From NCBI GenBank assembly GCA_013361955.1, contig JABFXA010000047.1:18207-82206 (forward strand): a stretch of 64,000 nt of DNA, in the 5' to 3' direction. The notes beneath the pieces are model-generated. The model was given only the letters and a program-made list of their open reading frames with translations, ran no database searches and was not told the origin of the DNA. Position numbers and translations under genes: made by a program. Positions 20,361 to 31,062 of this stretch are shown here, in pieces; within the stretch, counting starts at the first letter, position 1, and the number at the start of each line of letters is the position of its first letter. The stretch comes from Nocardioidaceae bacterium (GTDB taxonomy: Bacteria; Actinomycetota; Actinomycetes; Propionibacteriales; Nocardioidaceae).

Positions 20361-20810
20361 CTAGCCCGCTGCCTTCTTGACAAGCTGGCGAATCCGCTTC
20401 TCCTCGGCCTGGCCGATCTCGATCACCGCGTACGACGTCACCCACATCGCGCCGTCGTCGAGCTGGGCAGCCTCCTCGAAGCCGAGGGTGGCGTAGCGGG
20501 ACTTGAACTTCGACGCAGGCTTGAAGAAGACGACGACCTTGCCGTCGCGGGCGTAGGACGGGAAGCCGTACCAGGTCTTCGGGTCCAGCCCTGGGGCGAC
20601 GTCGAGCACGATCCGGTGGATCGCTTCGGCGAGCCCGCGGTCGGGCTGCGGCAGCGCCGTGATTGCCTCGACGCACGCCTCCGCCTCGTCGGCCTTCTTC
20701 GCGCCGCCCTTCTTCTCCGCGCGCAGCTCGGCTGCCCGCTGCTTCATGGCGGCCAGCTCGTCCTCGGAGAAGCCGGAATCGGATGTGTTGGGTGTGGTCT
20801 TGGTAGCCAT
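20361..20810 (-). CDS. DUF1801-like protein
   Basis: LAEAIHRIVLDVAPGLDPKTWYGFPSYARDGKVVVFFKPASKFKSRYATLGFEEAAQLDDG. Confidence 0.7.
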   Translation of the reverse strand: MATKTTPNTSDSGFSEDELAAMKQRAAELRAEKKGGAKKADEAEACVEAITALPQPDRGLAEAIHRIVLDVAPGLDPKTWYGFPSYARDGKVVVFFKPASKFKSRYATLGFEEAAQLDDGAMWVTSYAVIEIGQAEEKRIRQLVKKAAG

Positions 20811-21146
20811 GGCCTCACCCTAGAAGCGTCTCGCGGGCGGAGACTTCTCGAATCCTGACCGGTTCCGATTCTTGGAGCGAGGCCCCTGACCGGCAGGTCC
20901 ACGTCACCCAGCGTTGATCCGGGTTCGCCGGTTTCGTCCCCATCGGAGGGCAGGCTCATCGGCTGATGAGTGCGTCCGGCAGGCGGCGGGGAAAGACGCG
21001 CAGGAGGAGGGCCTCCTCGAACGCGACGGTCGCCGCTGATCCCGAGGATGGCTCGTCAGGGGCTTGTCCTTGGTCGGCGCCCGGGCGTTGACTGGTTCGA
21101 GCGGGGAGCCGGGTCGATGTGGCTCGGCCTTGATGTCAACGGGGGC

Positions 21147-21614
21147 ATGATGACCATCTCGCAAGGGGACCTACAGCTGCTCGAGGACCCGGTGGCGCAG
21201 GAGCTGCTGGGGTCGAAGGAGCTGGCCAGGCTTGCGTACTCGTGGCTCGACGGTACGCCTCGAGTCGTTCCGATCTGGTTCCACTGGACAGGAGAGGCGC
21301 TCACCTTCGGCAGCCCACCCCGAGCGCCGAAGGTTCGCGCGCTGGAGCACACGCCGAGTGTGGCGGTCACGATCGACTCGGCCACGGGATGGCCGTACCA
21401 CGCGTTGCTGGTGCGTGGTGTGGCGACCGTGGAGGTGCTCGACGGCGTCAGCGACGAGTACGCCGCCGCGGCGCACCGCTACTTCGGCGGCGAGCAAGGT
21501 GCCGCATGGGTGCAACAGATCGGCGACCAGCCGATGGCGCGGATCACGGTGAAGCCGACCTGGGTGGGCGTGCTGGACTTCGAGACACTCTTCCCCAGCG
21601 CGCTGTCCAGGTGA
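21147..21614 (+). CDS. pyridoxamine 5'-phosphate oxidase-like FMN-binding protein
   Basis: LAYSWLDGTPRVVPIWFHWTGEALTFGSPPRAPKVRALEHTPSVAVTIDS. Confidence 0.8.
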   Translation: MMTISQGDLQLLEDPVAQELLGSKELARLAYSWLDGTPRVVPIWFHWTGEALTFGSPPRAPKVRALEHTPSVAVTIDSATGWPYHALLVRGVATVEVLDGVSDEYAAAAHRYFGGEQGAAWVQQIGDQPMARITVKPTWVGVLDFETLFPSALSR

Positions 21615-21647
21615 GTGTCGGACCGAGCTCGACGGCAGTGCGGCCGG

Positions 21648-22673
21648 TCAGAGGATCCCGCGGTCAGTGAAGGCCGTCGTGACGGCCTTCGCTGCCGGGG
21701 TGCCGTAGAGACTCCTGGCCGCCGCGACGGTGCGGTTCGCGAGGTCGGTCATGGACGTGCCCGGGAAGTCGAACGACGCCTGCAGGATGATCGTGTCGGC
21801 CTTGACGTTGCCGAGGGCCTGTCGGATGTCCCACAACGCGCGCGACCAGATCTGGCCGTCGTGGTGCACCTCGCCGTTCAGGTCTGTCGGGTAGTGCAGG
21901 TTGGTGTCGACGCGGCGCAGGCAGTGGGGCACGGTCCTCGTGTAGGAGGTGGAGTCCCAGTCGGCCACGCACGGGAGCGGCTCGCGCTCCGGGACGCCGA
22001 GACTCGTGGCGACGACGTCGGAGACGGTCACCGCCCAGTAGTCGCCGAAGCCTTCGCTGATCGCGCCGGCCTCCTCGGAGTTGAAGCTGAAGCTCTGCGC
22101 GAAGTGGATGGCGTGGCCGTACTCGTGCAGGATCACCTCGGCATCCTCGGCGTCATCCACCCCGCCCTTGCCGAAGCGGATCTCGCTCGTGGGGTGGTCG
22201 CTGGCGAAGGAGTTGTCCGCCCCGAGCTGGTTGATCCGCACCCGCTGGGGCACGTTGTCGATCGCCCGCCGGGTGCTGCCGAAGCCGAGGCGCTGGATGT
22301 ACTTCTGCGACTCGGTGACCCAGTAGTAGGCCATCACCTGCTCGAACTCGTCCTGGTGCCGGGTGTAGCGGAAGGTGTTGGTAGCCGACACGGCGGGGTT
22401 GCCGGTCTCGCTGACGACGGTCGCGAAGTCACCGCTCAGCCGGCCGGTGCCGTCGAGGTTGGTGAGCGTGACGTCGTGGTAGGCGGCCGCGGGCACGGCG
22501 GCGTCCGCGTCCTTCTGGTCCGTCAGGGACTCATCACCCAACGACTGGACGGGGTTCGACACGAAGACCGATCCAGTACCCGTGCTGCCGGCCGAGGGAG
22601 CGGCTGCGGTGGCGGTCGTTCCGACCGCGGTGACGAACCCGGCCACCGTCACGCTCACCAGCAGTTTCCACAT
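21648..22673 (-). CDS. secreted zinc metallopeptidase, fungalysin/M36-like
   Basis: Signal peptide [41 protein letters not shown] with downstream [15 protein letters not shown]. Confidence 0.78.
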
Positions 22674-23037
22674 CTTCCGACCTCCTCGGACGAACCCGCA
22701 CGGAGACCCCGATGGTATCCACCGCCGGAGCACTCGTCGCCCGACGATGCGCGGTGAACATGACGTGGCTGCGCTTCGTGACCGTCTGACCGGAGATCTC
22801 CCGCAATCAGACCATGTGGGGTGTGTGTTGTGCCCGGACCGGAGCGTCCCGGGACGACCGCACGGGGCGTCCCCCAGGAACGGCGTAGCGGATATCCGAA
22901 TCGACGGGGCACCCCGGACAGCACGTCGGGGTCAATGCCTCCATGGGGTCATCCCTGGACACGGGGTCGGACCTAGCGTGAGGAGGCAACGTCGATGCGG
23001 GGGCGCGCGATGTGCCCTCGCGGCAGGGAGGTACGCG

Positions 23038-23466
23038 ATGGCCGCGCGACTCAACCTGACGATCCTGGCGACTGCGGCGGTCACCGGGCTGACCCTTGCC
23101 GGGCAGCCGTCGGCGACCGCGGCACCCGGCCCGTCCGACCAAGTGGCGGAGCTGGTCCTGTGCCCCTCCGCGGGCGGTCCCTTCCCGGTCGGCGCGGTGC
23201 GGTTCCGCGACCGCGGTGACGGCACGCAACGGCTGCGGGTCATCGTGTTCAGTGGCGGTCCCCCTGACACGACGGTGATGTTCGTGGGCCGCCAGGTCTC
23301 CGGACCGGGACTGCCGGCGACGCTGACCCTCGACGGTGGGGGCGGTGGAAAGGTCGACCTGCGGGGCGCCTTCACGGTCGACGAATCCGGCCTCGGGCCG
23401 GCGATCACCGGCTTGATCGAGGGCGTGCCGGTGGCCTCGACCGACCCCGACAACGAGTGCGGGTAG
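23038..23466 (+). CDS. secreted hypothetical protein
   Basis: Signal peptide [37 protein letters not shown]-like RBS; about 142 aa. Confidence 0.5.
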
Positions 23467-23608
23467 CGAGTGCGGGTGAGGCAGTCCTACGTGTTCTGGC
23501 TGAGCCGAGGCGTGGGCGCGCAGCGAGGCCGGTGACGCGGACGAGGTCGAGAGGTCGTTCGAGTGTGCCCGCGACCGCTGCCTGCGGACGAGACACGTCG
23601 CACCTCGG

Positions 23609-24844
23609 CTATGAAAGTGCTCCGGTGCTCCCATCGAGGTCGACGGTGACGTGGCTGCTGCGGTGGGTGAGGAACGAGATGTCGGCGTCGGTGCGCGCCA
23701 GAGCAGCCGCTCGGTCGTACGCCTGCACGGCCTCGTGGGGTCTTCCGAGCCTTTCCAGCATCGATCCGCGTGAGGCATGAAGCAGGGGGTATCCGTCGAG
23801 CTCCCCGGCGACACCGTCGAGCAGGGCCAGGGCCGCCTCCGGCCCGTCGGTCTCGGCGACGGCGACGGCTCGGTTCAGCGCCACGACCGCTGTCGGCATG
23901 ACCGCGAGCAGCCGGTCGTAGAACCGCACGATCGCCGACCAGTCGGTGTCCTCGTAGCGAGGTGCGGCGCAGTGCAATGCCTGGATCGCCGCTTGCAGCT
24001 GGAAGGGCCCGAGCCGGCGGCGGCGCATGCAGGCCAGTACCAGGGCCTGACCGGTTGAGATCAGCGAGCGGTCCCACAGCGACCGGTTCTGGTCCTTCAG
24101 CAGGACGACGTGTGTCCCGTTGCCACGAGACGGCATCCGTGCGTCACTGAGCAACATGAGGGCCAGCAGTCCGACCGCCTCGGGCTCGCCGGGCAGCAGC
24201 GTCACCAACCCACGGGTCAGCCTGATCGCCTCGACCCTCAGGTCGCAGCGGTCGACGTCGTCGGCGCCGGCGTTGTAGATCAGGTACAGCACCGAGAGCA
24301 CCGCGCGCAGCCGGCCCGGTAGCTCGGCGTCGTCGGGCACCCGGTAGGAGATGTGCGCCGCCTTGACCTTGCTCTTCGCGCGCACCAGGCGCTTCAACAT
24401 GGTCGCCTCACTCACCAGGAAGGCCGATGCCACCTCTGCGGGGGTGAGTCCCGCGATCAGGCGGAGGGTCAACGCCACCTGGTGCTCGACCCGGATCGCC
24501 GGGTGGCAGCAGGTGAAGATGAGCCGCAGCTGGTCATCACTCATCGGCCCTGAGTCATCCGGACCGGTTGCGGACTCGACCCGTAGCCGATCGGTCGCGA
24601 GCTGCTCGGTGAGCTCGCGGCCCCGCCGGCCACGACGTACGACGTCGACGGCGCGGTTCCGCGCGGTTGCGACGATCCAGCCGGCCGGGTTGTCCGGGAC
24701 GCCATCCCTCGGCCACCGGCGCAGTGCGCTCACGAAGGCGTCCTGAACCGCGTCTTCAGCGAGGGTGATGTCACCGAAGAGGCGGGTCAACGTCGCCACG
24801 GCCTGGCCGTGCGCCTCGCGGAACGTCCGCTCGATGTCGTCCAT
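23609..24844 (-). CDS. ECF RNA polymerase sigma factor with a long C-terminal extension (ECF42-like)
   Basis: MDDIERTFREAHGQAVATLTRLFGDITLAEDAVQDAFVSALRRWP...GWIVATARNRAVD; C-terminal TPR-like extension; adjacent YCII gene. Confidence 0.88.
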   Translation of the reverse strand: MDDIERTFREAHGQAVATLTRLFGDITLAEDAVQDAFVSALRRWPRDGVPDNPAGWIVATARNRAVDVVRRGRRGRELTEQLATDRLRVESATGPDDSGPMSDDQLRLIFTCCHPAIRVEHQVALTLRLIAGLTPAEVASAFLVSEATMLKRLVRAKSKVKAAHISYRVPDDAELPGRLRAVLSVLYLIYNAGADDVDRCDLRVEAIRLTRGLVTLLPGEPEAVGLLALMLLSDARMPSRGNGTHVVLLKDQNRSLWDRSLISTGQALVLACMRRRRLGPFQLQAAIQALHCAAPRYEDTDWSAIVRFYDRLLAVMPTAVVALNRAVAVAETDGPEAALALLDGVAGELDGYPLLHASRGSMLERLGRPHEAVQAYDRAAALARTDADISFLTHRSSHVTVDLDGSTGALS

Positions 24845-24855
24845 CCACCTGCCCG

Positions 24856-25236
24856 TCAGTCACCGGCCTCGACCCGTCCGGTCGCCCGGAACGGCCGCAC
24901 CTCGATCGGGTGGTTGATCGCCTCGACGACCTTGTTCGCCCACGAGAGCGCCTCGTCGAGGTCCTCGGCGTTGATGATGTAGAACCCGCCGATGTGCTCC
25001 TTCGCCTCGACGAACGGCCCGTCGGTCGTCACCTTGTCGAGGCCTGTGCCGCCACTCACCACCGTGGCGGCGTCAGGGCCGTGCAGCGCGCCACCGAACG
25101 CGAAGGCTCCGGCGCGATCCATCTCCTCCTCCAGGGCGATCACCCGGCCCATGAAGGCCTGCATCTCCTCGGCCGTGGATGGGACACCCGCCGCCTGGCC
25201 CTCGACGTCGTACACCGCCAGCAGGTACTGGTTCAT
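24856..25236 (-). CDS. YCII/DGPF-domain protein
   Basis: MNQYLLAVYDVEG...VTTDGPFVEAKEHIGGFYIINAEDLDEALSWANKVV. Confidence 0.88.
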   Translation of the reverse strand: MNQYLLAVYDVEGQAAGVPSTAEEMQAFMGRVIALEEEMDRAGAFAFGGALHGPDAATVVSGGTGLDKVTTDGPFVEAKEHIGGFYIINAEDLDEALSWANKVVEAINHPIEVRPFRATGRVEAGD

Positions 25237-25357
25237 CCGAGCTCCTCGTCTCCGCGGGACCATCCCGCTCCGATCTTCTGACGAACGGCGGGGGCTGAGC
25301 AGGACACCTCGCGCCCAGCATCTCAGCACTGTCCCTGCAGAGGTCTACGCTCCGATC

Positions 25358-26092
25358 ATGAACCGGATCGACCGCTTGTACGCGGTCGTCGAGGAGCTGC
25401 GGGCGGCCGGACCGCGAGGGCGCACGGCACGGCAGCTGGCCGGGCACTTCGAGGTCAGCGTCAGGACCATCGAGCGCGACCTGAGTGCGCTGGGCCAGGC
25501 TGGAGTGCCGCTGGCGACGAAGCAGGGGCGAGCCGGAGGCTTCACGCTCGATCGCTCGATGAGTCTGCCGCCGCTCAACTTCACGCCGCGCGAGGCAGCG
25601 GCGGTCGCCGTGGCGTTGACCCGCGGCGAGCACGTGCTCTTCCGGCGTGACGCCCGCAGCGCGCTCCTGAAGATCGTGGCCGCGATGCCCGAGCGGTCGC
25701 TCGCGGAGGCCCGGGCCACGGCCGAGAAGGTGCGGCTGCTCGTCCAGCCGGCTGCCGATCCCGATGCGGAGATTGCGGAGAGAATCTGGCGGGCCGTGCG
25801 CGACAACCACGTGCTGCGGATCCGCTACATCGACGTGGGCGGTGTCGAGACCGAGCGCGAGGTGGAGCCGCAGCACGTGGTGGTCGGTCCCAACGGCTCG
25901 TACCTCACCGCCTGGTGCCACCTCCGGGAGGACGAGCGGGTGTTCCGCCTGGATCGGATCACGCACGCCGAGCGGACGGCGTCGCTGCCGCGTCCGCAGC
26001 GCATCGTCCCGGAGCCGGTCGTCGACGGCCACGAGACGAAGCTGCCGGCGTCGGCGCTGCGTCCTGAAGTCCTGTTGCGAACACCGACATAG
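25358..26092 (+). CDS. HTH/WYL-domain transcriptional regulator (YafY/DeoR-type)
   Basis: MNRIDRLYAVVEELRAAGPRGRTARQLAGHFEVSVRTIERDLSALGQAGVPL...LRIRYIDVGGVETEREVEPQHVVVGPNGSYLTAWCHLREDERVFRLDRI. Confidence 0.88.
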   Translation: MNRIDRLYAVVEELRAAGPRGRTARQLAGHFEVSVRTIERDLSALGQAGVPLATKQGRAGGFTLDRSMSLPPLNFTPREAAAVAVALTRGEHVLFRRDARSALLKIVAAMPERSLAEARATAEKVRLLVQPAADPDAEIAERIWRAVRDNHVLRIRYIDVGGVETEREVEPQHVVVGPNGSYLTAWCHLREDERVFRLDRITHAERTASLPRPQRIVPEPVVDGHETKLPASALRPEVLLRTPT

Positions 26093-26167
26093 GGCTGTCG
26101 CGAGCGCACGAGACGGTGGGCGCACCCGCCGCCCCGGTGGGTGATCCGATTGCAGAAGGAGACAGCC

Positions 26168-26557
26168 ATGAGCAACCCAGCTCCCGGCACGCTGGCCTGG
26201 TTCGAGGTCGGCACCAGCGACCCCGACGGTGCCGTCAAGTTCTACGGCAGCCTGTTCGACTGGTCCTTCGACGCCGACGGCCCGGCTGCGTCCGCAGGGA
26301 TGGACTACCGCAACATCAAGGCCTCCGGCGCCGATCGCCCGATGGGCGGCGTCTTCGGCACGCGCGGGCAGGTGCCCGACCACGCGGTGTTCTACATCCT
26401 GGTCGCCGACGTCGAAGCCACCTGCGCCGACGCTGAGCAGCTCGGCGGGTCGGTGGTCGGCAAGCATCTCGACCCCGGTCCCGGTGCCCCGACCTTCGCC
26501 TATCTGCGCGACCCGTCGGGCAACCTGTTCGGTGTCTTCAGCCCGCCCACAGCCTGA
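26168..26557 (+). CDS. VOC family protein
   Basis: PGTLAWFEVGTSDPDGAVKFYGSLFDWSFDAD...FAYLRDPSGNLFGVFSP. Confidence 0.87.
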   Translation: MSNPAPGTLAWFEVGTSDPDGAVKFYGSLFDWSFDADGPAASAGMDYRNIKASGADRPMGGVFGTRGQVPDHAVFYILVADVEATCADAEQLGGSVVGKHLDPGPGAPTFAYLRDPSGNLFGVFSPPTA

Positions 26558-26928
26558 TGCCGCGAGCCGCCCGGGGAACCTCCCCGTCGGAGCCCTCCGG
26601 CGGGGACGAACCCCGCGCACTCTACGACGAGCTCACCGACGACCTGCTCTACGACCCGGCCATCGGCCGGGCAACGATGATGGGCTATCCCTGCGTGCGG
26701 CTCGCGGGCAGGTTCCTCGCGTGCTACGACGACAGGCAGGAACGCCTGGTCGTGAAGCTGCCCCGGGAGCGGGTCGCCGAGCTCGTCGAAGGCGGTCACG
26801 GCGACCCGTTCGCCCCGGCCGGCAAGGTCTTCCGTGAATGGGTGTCCGTCCCCGACCCCGACCGGCAACTGTGGCAGACACTGCTCGCCGAGGCCGTCGA
26901 CTTCGGGCGGCACGGACTGGCCGACTAG
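26557..26928 (+). CDS. TfoX/Sxy N-terminal-like protein
   Basis: LYDELTDDLLYDPAIGRATMMGYPCVRLAGRFLACYDDRQERLVVKLPRERVAELVEGG. Confidence 0.6.
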   Translation: MPRAARGTSPSEPSGGDEPRALYDELTDDLLYDPAIGRATMMGYPCVRLAGRFLACYDDRQERLVVKLPRERVAELVEGGHGDPFAPAGKVFREWVSVPDPDRQLWQTLLAEAVDFGRHGLAD

Positions 26929-27096
26929 CCCCCGGCCGGCAAGCCCTGCCGGCGCACCATGTCTGGCCCTTCGAGGAGCTGGCTGTTCAGCTCGACGTCG
27001 TCGGTCGGCCCGTCGGACGGAGTGGCCGGACCGTGGCCCGGTGTCCGGACGAGGCGCCGACGGCCCGATTGGGAGGGTCCGCTACATTCGCGACAC

Positions 27097-28128
27097 GTGA
27101 GTGCCCAGGCTCCTTCCGCCGTCATCCTGGTCCGCGCCGAGCGGTTCGTGCCGAACCCGGCGACCGCCGCGGACAACGCCTTCCAGACCGATGCCCCGAC
27201 GGGCCAGTCCGACGACACGACATCCGCCAAGGCAGTCGCCGAGATGGACGCCGTCGCCGCCGCGTTGCGGTCCGTCGGAGTGCGGGTGCACGTCTTCGAC
27301 GACGAGGACCACACCCGGCCCGACAGCGTGTTCCCGAACAACTGGCTGTCGACCCACGCGGGTGGCTATGTCGCGGTCTACCCGATGTACGCCTCCAACC
27401 GTCGCCACGAGCGCCGCGCGGACGTGCTCGAGCTGCTGAAGTCGTCGTACCGCGTGCAGGCGATCGTCGACTACTCGGGCCTCGAGCCTGACGGGATCTT
27501 CCTCGAGGGGACGGGAGCGATGGTGCTCGACCACGTCTCCCGGGTCGCCTACACAGCGGTCAGCCACCGCGCCGACACCCACGTGCTCGAGCGGTTCTGC
27601 AGCGACTTCAACTACGAGCCGATGGCGTTCGAGGCGGTCGACTCCGAGGGCGTGCCGGTCTACCACACGAACGTGATGGCCTGCATCGGGACCGACGTGG
27701 CGCTGATCGCGTTGGAGATGATCCCCGACGAGCTCCGGCGCGAGCAGGTGCGCGAACGGTTGACCGTGAACGGTCGCACGGTGGTCGAGCTGACCGAGCA
27801 GCAGGTCCGCGAGTTCGCGGGGAACGCCGTCGAGCTGTGCGGGCGTACGCCGGAGGGGCGGCGGCGCTACGTCATGGCGATGTCCGGACGGGCCCGGCGC
27901 AGCCTGCGGCCGGACCAGGTCGCGGCGATCGAGGAGTCGTGCGAGATCGTGGCCGTGGACATCCCCACGATCGAGCTCGCGGGCGGGTCGGTGCGCTGCA
28001 TGATCGCGGGCGTCCACCTCGACCGGCGCCCGGCGGAGGAGCCGGAGCTCATCACCGAGGCGGTCGAGGCGATCAACGAGGACAACCCGGTCACCCTCGA
28101 CGGGCAGGACGTGCTGCTCGACGCCTGA
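27097..28128 (+). CDS. ctlX: arginine deiminase-related protein / citrulline utilization hydrolase CtlX family
   Basis: AVILVRAERFVPNPATAADNAFQ...DSVFPNNWLSTHAGGYVAVYPMYASNRRHERR...GIFLEGTGAMVLDHVSRVAYTAVSHRAD...YHTNVMACIGTDVALI. Confidence 0.87.
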   Translation: MSAQAPSAVILVRAERFVPNPATAADNAFQTDAPTGQSDDTTSAKAVAEMDAVAAALRSVGVRVHVFDDEDHTRPDSVFPNNWLSTHAGGYVAVYPMYASNRRHERRADVLELLKSSYRVQAIVDYSGLEPDGIFLEGTGAMVLDHVSRVAYTAVSHRADTHVLERFCSDFNYEPMAFEAVDSEGVPVYHTNVMACIGTDVALIALEMIPDELRREQVRERLTVNGRTVVELTEQQVREFAGNAVELCGRTPEGRRRYVMAMSGRARRSLRPDQVAAIEESCEIVAVDIPTIELAGGSVRCMIAGVHLDRRPAEEPELITEAVEAINEDNPVTLDGQDVLLDA

Positions 28129-28162
28129 ACGTCTCTCGGTGGCCCCGTTGCGGAGGAGAGCT

Positions 28163-29311
28163 GTGAGGGACCTGCGAGTCGGCGTGATCGGGTACGGGCT
28201 GCGGTCGGGGCTGGTGCGGCTCGCGCACCGACCCGGCGCGGGCAGTGCGCTGGCCGGGATCTGCGACCCGCGCGCGGAGCGACGCGAACAAGCCGTTGCG
28301 AACCTTGGCGCCGGGGTCGTCGTGGTCGAGACGGTCGAGGACCTGCTGGGTCTGGACCTGGACGCGGTGTTCGTGCTCTCGCCGGACCACCTCCACGAGG
28401 AGCACGCGGTGGCCGTGCTCGAGGCGGGCGCGGCGGCGTACCTCGAGAAGCCGATGGCGATCACGACCGCGGGCTGCGACCGGATCCTGGCGACCGCGGC
28501 CCGCACCGGCTCGAAGGTGTACGTCGGGCACAACATGCGGCACATGCCGGTGGTCGCCGAGATGCGACGGCTCGTCGTCGAGGGCGCGATCGGCAGCGTG
28601 AAGGCGGTGTGGTGTCGGCACTTCGTCGGCCACGGCGGCGACTTCTACTTCAAGGACTGGCACGCGGAGCGCGCGAAGAGCACCGGTCTGCTGCTGCAGA
28701 AGGGCGCCCACGACATCGACGTCATCCACTGGCTGGCCGGCGGCTACTCCCGTTCGGTCAGCGCGATCGGCACGCTGGCGGTCTACGGCGGTCTCCCGCA
28801 CGACGGGCCCGGCGGCTACCTGCCGTCGACGGGCTGGAACGCGCACGCGCTCACCACCTGGCCGCCGGCCGCCCAGACCGGGATCAACCCGGCGGCCGAC
28901 GTCGAGGACCTCTCGATGATGCTGATGACGCTCGACAACGGGGTGCTCGCCAGCTACCAGCAGTGCCACTTCACCCCCGACTACTGGCGCAGCTACACCG
29001 TCATCGGCGACGCCGGCCGGCTGGAGTGCTTCGGCAACGGACCGGGCGGCGAGATCCGGGTCTGGAACAGTCGCAAGGCCGGGTACGCCGAGGCGGACCT
29101 CGTCGTCCCGATCCCCGCCGCCGAGGGCGGACACGGCGGCGCCGACCCGAGCATCGTCGACGAGTTCCTCGGCTACGTGCGCGACGGGGGAGAGACGCTG
29201 ACCTCGGTCGTGGCGGCGCGCGAGGCGGTCGCCGCGGGGTACGCGGGGACGCAGTCGCTCCGTTCGGGCGGCAGGCCGGTCGCGATCGCGCCGCCCTCGT
29301 CGCCTCGTTGA
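28163..29311 (+). CDS. Gfo/Idh/MocA family oxidoreductase
   Basis: LRVGVIGYGLRSGLVRLAHRP...AVFVLSPDHLHEEHAVAVLEAGAAAYLEKPMAIT. Confidence 0.9.
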   Translation: MRDLRVGVIGYGLRSGLVRLAHRPGAGSALAGICDPRAERREQAVANLGAGVVVVETVEDLLGLDLDAVFVLSPDHLHEEHAVAVLEAGAAAYLEKPMAITTAGCDRILATAARTGSKVYVGHNMRHMPVVAEMRRLVVEGAIGSVKAVWCRHFVGHGGDFYFKDWHAERAKSTGLLLQKGAHDIDVIHWLAGGYSRSVSAIGTLAVYGGLPHDGPGGYLPSTGWNAHALTTWPPAAQTGINPAADVEDLSMMLMTLDNGVLASYQQCHFTPDYWRSYTVIGDAGRLECFGNGPGGEIRVWNSRKAGYAEADLVVPIPAAEGGHGGADPSIVDEFLGYVRDGGETLTSVVAAREAVAAGYAGTQSLRSGGRPVAIAPPSSPR

Positions 29312-29396
29312 GCGACGCCGGAGGGCTCCCGGTCCAGGGTCCGCGGTGCGACAATCGACGCGAGCGGGAGGGCCTGGGGGCCCGGGAGGACACGTC

Positions 29397-31054
29397 ATGC
29401 AGCCACCGTCCGCGCAGATCCTGGCGCTGGCGCTGGACCACACGACCGACGGCGTCATGCTGTTCGACGGCGAGTGGACGATCCGCTACGTCAACGCCGT
29501 GGCGGCGGCGCTGCTCGGTGGCCCGGCCTCGGAGCTGACCGGCCGGAACTACTTCAACGTGCTCCCGGACGCGGCCGGCACGTTCTGGCACGACTTCCTG
29601 CTCCGTGCGCGCGACTCCGACGAGCCGGTGAGCTGGCGCGGGTACTTCGAGCGGACCGGCCGGTGGTTCACGGCCACGGTGCGACCGCTCGGCGAGGACC
29701 TGTGGCACCTGTCGTTCCGACAGGACCCGCCCGAGGCGACCGGGCTCAACGACAACGCGGGCCGGCGGCGGCCCGACGAGGTGGGCGATCGGGCCAGGCT
29801 GCGGTACCTCGCCGACGTGAGCGAGACGCTGAGCAGCACGGTCGACGTCCGCGAGGCGGTCCGGCGGCTCGCCGGCCTGGTCGTCCCCCGGCTGGCGGAC
29901 TGGGCGCTGGTGGCGGTGCTCGACGAGCACGGGCGAGCGGACGAGCAGGCCTGGGTCCACCACGACGCGGCCGCGCAGCGCGACCTCGACGCGTACATGA
30001 GCGCCCGCACGCCGAGCCCGACGGCGAGCTTCCGCTCGCCCGCGCGCTGCGGTCGGGTGTCCCGGTGCACGTCCCGGACCTGACCGCGATCCCCCTCACC
30101 GACCTGCTGTCGACCGAGGAGGCGCAGGAGGCAGGCGTTCGGCTGGACACCCGGTCGGTCACGGTGGTGCCGCTGCTGACCCACGGGCGAACCTTCGGAG
30201 CGCTGGCCCTGCTGAACACCGGTGAGCGCCCGCCGCTCACCGAGCCGGAGATCGCCGAGGCCACCGAGGTCGCCAGGCGGGCCGCGGTCCCGTTGGACAA
30301 CGCCCGCCTGCACGACAAGCAGTCGAAGCTGGTCGAGACCTTCCAGCGCAGCCTGCTCGCCGAGCCCCCTCGCGTCGACGGCCTGGAGATCGCCGTCCGC
30401 TACCGCCCCGCCAGCAGCTTCCAGCAGGTGGGTGGGGACTGGTACGACGTGTTCGGCCTGCCGGACGGCGCCACGTCGCTGGTGATCGGTGACGTCGTCG
30501 GCCACAGCGTCGAGGCCGCGGCGGCGATGAGCCAGATCCACGGCATCGTCCGCACCGTGGCCTGCGAGCAGCCCAGCCGCCCCTGCGAGTCGCTGGCCCG
30601 GGTGGACCGGGTGCTCACCCAGCTCGACGTGGACGCGCTCGCCAGCGTCCTCCTCGCCCGGCTGGAGCCCGAGGTCGCCGGCACCCGAACCCTGTGCTGG
30701 TCCTCCGCCGGCCACCCACCGCCGGTGCTGCTCCGCCACGACGGCACGCTCCGGGTCCTCGACGCGCCGTCGGACCTGTTGCTCGGCACCGACCTGATCG
30801 GCGCTCTCAGCCCCGGCCGCCGCGAGACGCACGAGACGGTCCTGGACCCCGGCGACACGGTCCTGCTCTACACCGACGGCCTGGTCGAGATCGGCCGCAT
30901 GGACATCGGGCAGGGCATCCGGGAGCTCACCGCCGCGCTCGACGAGCTGCACGGCCAGTCACCCGACGAGCTCTGCACCCGGCTGCTCCAACGCCTCGCC
31001 CCCGGCCGGACCGACGACGACATCGCCCTGCTCGCCGTCCGCGTCACCGGCTGA
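29397..31054 (+). pseudogene. PAS-GAF-SpoIIE/PP2C serine phosphatase, apparent frameshift near 30008
   Basis: PAS + GAF in frame 1 (MQPPSAQILALALDHTTDGVMLFDGEWTIRYVN...DAYMSAR), continuing in another frame as HAEPDGELPLARALRSGVPVHVPDL...VGGDWYDVFGLPDGATSLVIGDVVGHSVEAAAAM...DDIALLAVRV. Confidence 0.82.
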
Positions 31055-31062
31055 CCCGGCGC

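Noticed and set aside
29997-30083. Programmed ribosomal frameshift in the SpoIIE phosphatase gene
   Set aside because: No slippery heptamer or obvious downstream structure; sequencing error or mutation is simpler
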